A stretch of DNA of 64,000 bases, taken from assembly GCF_000002235.5 (NCBI RefSeq), contig NW_022145613.1, positions 9,920,429 through 9,984,428 on the forward strand. Reading direction: 5' to 3'. The position numbers were made by a program, and so were the translations under genes. The notes below the pieces were generated by a model. That model saw nothing but the letters and a program-made list of their open reading frames with translations. It was not told where the DNA came from and ran no database searches. This stretch comes from Strongylocentrotus purpuratus (lineage: Eukaryota > Echinodermata > Echinoidea > Camarodonta > Strongylocentrotidae). Below, piece after piece: positions 55,401-61,400 of the stretch (its first letter is position 1; every line of letters starts with the position of its first letter).

Positions 55401-58400
55401 GGCAAATGTGAAAAATGACTCCCAATAACAATTCTTATTAACTTGCAAGAAGTGACCCTTCAAAAAGAATATACATGTAACATTTACTGATGTTGTGTTA
55501 TCATGTACATGTACTAGAGAAAAACATAATAATATGAAGCAACAACTAGAATAATGTGGCAGCATTAGAAGAATCATTTCATCCCTTTACATGTCCTCCC
55601 ATTACATGTCCCACAACATTTGGCCTACATCAGCATGATATCATAACAGCAATTTGTATTTTTGTGATTAAAAAACAACATCAGATGTTTGTGTCTAAGG
55701 GGCCGGCCACGTATAAGACTTTGTAAAACTTCATGATTCATGATTCTAATTCAAAATTAATAAGCTTGATAGAATAGATTTTACTAGAGAATCATCAATC
55801 TTGTTACAGGACCCTGTTGCATAAAACTTACCACTGATGGTAACTTTGCCATCAAAAGGGACTTTTAGATTTGCGCGTCTACAGCTTTGACTGCAACGTG
55901 TGACGTCATTTTATGGCACTGCGCATGCGTCACGTCGTCTCAGTCGGCGATCGAGAATGCGTCAACCTTGATTTTCCTAAATCTAGTACGGTACTAGTAT
56001 GCCGCGTGCGCATAAAATATACAGTTCCTCAGGTAGACAAAGGAACATCGATCCCTTCCCTGCTATTATGTAAAAATGTGTAGAACAGGTGTCACATGCA
56101 TATTCACCTGTTCTACACATTTTTACATAATAGCAGTGAAGAGATGTTCTTTTGTCCGTCATATTCATAGTGTTACTTCCTGCATGCATGTTTATCGTCG
56201 AGTGCAATTTAAGATTTCTAATTGTAGTCAACATGGGCAGTTGAGTACGTTGACACGCATGATCAGTTGGCATTCGTCGTGTTCTCGTCCACTCAATCTA
56301 AAAGTCCCTAGTATTAACTACAATTGCAACATCACTCAACAGCCAATCAAATCAAGGTTTCCATGGAAGTTACCATTAATGGCAAAGTTACAATTAATGG
56401 TATTTCATGCAATGAGGCCCAGATCACTCGCTGCCTGAAAGCCAAATAACGTATGAAGACACTTCAAAAAGGTTTGAAATTTTAAAGTCGATTATTCCAC
56501 AAAAAGTTATTGTCCAGCAGGACTTTCTAGTTCCTATATCTGAGGAAATGTCTTGAACAGAATTTTCTTCTACATACCTTCCTAGAATTTGGCCTGCAAA
56601 AAGATGATACAATACCTAATATACAGCTCTCATGTTTCAATTTGACTAGAAATAATAACTTTATCCAATAATATTGGTCTAATAGCGAATCTCAAATGAA
56701 TGCTAAGTCTGGTACCAATAGAAACAAGTTGTGTAGTCAAGAATTAACTTTTTTTTCTGACATTTCCTTCAATTGCAAAGACAGATGGATTTTGAAATAT
56801 AATTCGAATCCATCACTTTCCATATTCTTTGGCTTTCACTTACCAGACACTGTGATAATAAAGGTGCAAGAGGCAACATTTCCTGCACTGTCACTTCCAT
56901 TATAAGACACCTCTGTGACTCCGATGATAAACTTATCTAAAGGAGAATGTGATGATGTAGCATTGATGATGTCTACGTTATCTGTGAATACAGGTGCCGT
57001 CCAGTTCACAGTAGTAGCATAAGATACACCAGGGTCTGTAGTAGCGTTCATGTCGGAGGGACAACCTGTGAGATCTGGAACCTGTTCATCTGTTGATTCA
57101 AAGAGTGAATATTCATACAGTTTAAACCAAAGTGATGTCAATATGCACGTAGCTTTAATACCAAAATGTAATGGCACGCAAGGACATGTTTGGAACACAA
57201 ATGCATTTATGCCGAAATGATGTCAATACCCAGGACCAAAATCCAATTGAAACCAGTTGAAATCTCCAACTGGTTTCAATTGGTTTCAATTGGTTTCAAC
57301 TGGTTTCAATTGGTTTCAATTGGTTTCAATTGGAATATAAAATTTCCAGTTGAAACCAATTGCCGAACTGGAAAATATTGTTCATTTCCAGTTCAAACCC
57401 ATAAGAAGTGCAACTGGAACCAGTAAGGTAATTTTTTCAGTTACTCAATTGGTTCCAGTTAGAAGTCATTTCCAGTTACCCAACTGGTTCCAGTTAGAAG
57501 TTCAACTGGAAACAGTAAGATGATTTTCCTGTTACTCAATTGGTTCCAGTTAGAATTCATTTCCAGTTACCCAACTGGTTCCAGTTAGCATTCATTTCCA
57601 GTTAGAAGTCATTTCCAGTTACCCAACTGGTTCCAGTTAAGAATTCATTTCCAATTACCCAATTGGTTCCAGTTAGAATTCATTTCCAGTTACCCAACTG
57701 GTTCCAGTTAGAATTCATTTCCAGTAACCCAACTGGTTCCAGTTAAAATTCATTTCCAGTTACCCAACTGGTTCCAGTTAGCATTCATTTCCAGTTAGAA
57801 GTCATTTCCAGTTACCCAACTGGTTCCAGTTAGAAGTCATTTCCAGTTACCCAACTGGTTCCAGTTAGAATTTATTTCCAGTTACCCAACTGGTTCCAGT
57901 TAGCATTCATTTCCAGTTAGAAGTAATTTCCAGTTACCCAACTGGTTCCAGTTAGAATTCATTTCCAGTTACCCAATTGGTTCCAGTTAGCATTCATTTC
58001 CAGTTAGAAGTATAATTTCCAGTTACCCAACTGCATGGTTCCAGTTAGAATTCATTTCCAGTTACACAATTGGTTCCAATTGGAAATATTTCCAGTTACC
58101 CAACTGGATCCAATTGAAACCAGTTAATTTGCATATTATCTGCTTGTGTGCAGATCAATGTTTTATGTAATTTTTTTGGATTTACAATGTACTTATTAAT
58201 TAATTTTCATTTGCAAGTAATGCATTTGTTTCAGATAAATATAAAGACTAATTAGCAATGATAAGCATGTTCATTAGTAACATATTTTTGTAATTACACA
58301 GATTAAAAGTTGATTAGTAAAACACTAACCATGTACAAAATACATCAAATACAAACATATATAATGGCAATGCCTTCCTTGTTAATTATATTATATGGTC

Positions 58401-61400
58401 TGCATATTATAATGCCCTTTACATTGTACTTAATGTAGACACATATAACAATGCTACTGTGTTGACATGAGCGATAATTAGTGCAAGAGCTAATTAACTT
58501 ATAACTAATTAAGTTTATGCCAACTGTAAGTTTCAATTTGATCCGATTGAAACCAGTTGAAACCAATTGAAACCAGTTGAAACCAATTGAAACCAGTTGA
58601 AACCAATTGAAACCAGTTGAAACCAATTGAAGCCAACTGGTTTCAATAGGGAAATTGGAACAACTGGTTCCAGTTGAAACCATTGGGCAACTGGAACCAG
58701 TTGGCAATTGGTTTCAACTGGTTTCAATTGGAACCAGTTGGCAATTGGTTTCAACTGGTTTCAATTGGAACCAGTTGGCAACTGGTTTCAATTGGAACCA
58801 GTTGTTCCAATTTCCCTATTGAAACCAGTTGGCAACTGGTTTCAATTGGTTTTGCTCCAATTGGTTTCAACTGGATTTTGGTCCTGGGTATGCACGTAGC
58901 TTACCAAAATGTAGTGGCAGGAAAAGACATGTTTGGAAAGAAAAGTGCATTTATGCCGAAGTGATATTGATATGCACGTGGCTTACCAAAAGGTAGTGGC
59001 ACGCAATTACATGTTTGGAACGCAAAATGATTTTATGTTGAAGAGATGTTCATATGCACATAGCTTTAATACTAAAATGTAGTGGCAGGCAAAGACATGG
59101 TTGGAACGCAAAATGCATTTATGCCCAAGTGATGTTGATATGCACATGGCTTAATTACCAAAATGTAGTGGCAGGCAAAGACACATTTGGAACGCACAAT
59201 GCATTTATGCCCAAGTGATGTTGATATGCACATGGCTTAATTACCAAAATGTAGTGGCAGGCAAAGACACATTTGGAACGCACAATGCATTTATGCCCAA
59301 GTGATGTTGATATGCACATGGCTTAATTACCAAAATGTAGTAGCACGCAAAGTGCTTGGAATGCAAAATGGATAATTGTTAAAAGCCATAATTTTTTATT
59401 AACGTAAGAGTTAGGTCTAGACTAACACCATTAGAAACTTCCAATTCACTTTTTGCATTAAGGAATATTTTTTGTGCCATGGCATTGACTAATATAAAAA
59501 AAAATCTTTTACATTCAAATACACAAATCTGAAAAATTATTCTTTTGGAGAATTTTGGTTCAGCTTTGATTTACTCTTACGTTTCATAAATGAATACTTT
59601 AATTTCCTTTTTACGCAGATAAATGCATGGGTGATGGGGCATTGACCAAAAAACGGCACATTTCATAACATTCAGCAATTACACATAGTATACTGCTTGA
59701 TTATTCCAAAAAATACTGCTGTGCTGATAGCAAAATGATTATGTTATGTAGACTTCTGAGCCGTTTACCATAACTACATTCAAAAGACTCACCATTGATT
59801 GTTATCTGAAAAGTACAATTGCCCGTATTTCCAGAGAGGTCTGTGGCTTGGTAAATGACAGTGGTTGTGCCGGCAAAGAACTGGGATCCTGGCGAGTGGC
59901 TCTCCGAGACTCCGGTGAGATTTACAGTTGGGTCCACATTATCTTGGACTTGTGGTACAATCCAGCTTATGTTGCGGTAGTTTAGATCAGTGACTGTGAT
60001 ATTGACCACATCCGTTGGGCATGTGCTCACCATTGTCGTGTAGTAAGGGGCTTCTTGATCTTATCGTGTGAAATAAAAACAATTTTTTTTTGGAATAATT
60101 TCTACATAAGTATGATATGATCTATGTGACCTTTGTATGAAAGCAGAAAAATAACAGAAACAGAATGGCAAGTTTGAAAGCAAGTTATGAATGTTTGAAA
60201 TATGAGATTACTAAGTCTATGCAAATCTCAAATTGGTAGTTTGGTCAGTGGATTGTGACGTAGGACGAAGACTACTATCCCATTTGCTGTGTACACAAAT
60301 ATCATTAATTTCTGTTTTTCTCATAAGTTCCTTTTCCCTTGGGGCACTACTCAAAATATATTATAGATAGCATATTAAAGGCCTTCTAAAAAGAATAAAC
60401 CATCATGAGACATGAATTTTTGAAAAAAAAAAAAATTTTCATCATTTTATATGTTGGAGGAACAGATGGGAAAGCAGTCCGGCACTACATCACATTGACA
60501 TTACCGCTTCAGCAAACTTGAATTGCACGTATAGTGATATCAACTTTCAAAAATTCATAACTTTCTTATATTTAGCCAAATTGAATTGAAATTTTCACCA
60601 GTTTTCTGCTTTCTTTTAGAGTACTTGTCTATTTGGGTTGGATTTCCCTTTAATACCTAAAATTTAAGGGCCCTGTACATGCATAAAAGTTTTATTGAAA
60701 TGTGACATAAATCATGACATAAAATTTTTATAAAACAGGACCCTAGTATCCACATCTGATGGGCAATTCTCGCTACCGCACATATAGCAATAAATATACA
60801 TTCTAACAATGACTGCGCCTCTGATACCTCAGCGATTGGCTGTTGGCTTGTTTTCAGATATATGCGGTGAGAATTGGAGTTCAGTGTAATGGACCTCCTG
60901 ATCTGATTATATTGAATTAAAACAATTTTGAAAATAAAATCAGTCATTTCTGTGTAAGAAACCTAATACGATATGACCACTTATGCTTAGCAATCCTCTA
61001 CTTTATCTCAATAATCTAATTTCCTTAATCTCCTCACAGATATTAAAATTTCTATGAAAAGTGTGTGAATATATGACTGATCTATCAGACTTGACCTGAC
61101 CCCCCCCCCCAAACAAAATCTAAGATCTCAGATGTCAGAAATCAAGCACAGTACATTAACTGCTATTTTATTTTGCTTCAAGTCTTCTATTTTAATGGAT
61201 TTTAATTTTAATCCAAAAGATCAGACCACTCTCTTTAAGTAGTAGTCCTGAAAATGTGTATGTAAACAAAATTATTTTGTGGATGAGGGTTTCCTGAAAT
61301 AATGTGATTGATATATATGACACAATAAAAAGTATATCCTGTGCATGCACATCTGTGACAGAGAGGTGTCATAGTCCAGTGGATATGTCAATAGACCCTG

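Larger units (their letters stand above)
57229..58888. mobile_element. 1.66-kb TIR element with TA target site, filled with minisatellite
   Basis: The ends CCCAGGACCAAAATCCA are inverted at both sides and each is flanked by TA. Removing the element with one TA joins two halves of an 86-base satellite unit (GATGTCAA-TA-TGCACGTAGC). Inside are GGTTTCAATT-type repeats at both ends in opposite orientation, and about 35-40-base units (TTCCAGTTACCCAACTGG) at 57,385-58,110. No coding region is present. TA duplication fits Tc1/mariner-type mobilisation but the family is not identified. Confidence 0.75.

Noticed and set aside
57385-58110. CRISPR-like spacing of repeats
   Set aside because: The spacers are themselves repeated and the genome is animal; this is a minisatellite.
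57190-58964. Open frames with repeated G-F-N-W-F-Q-L
   Set aside because: They are translations of the GGTTTCAATT minisatellite, whose unit happens to lack stops.
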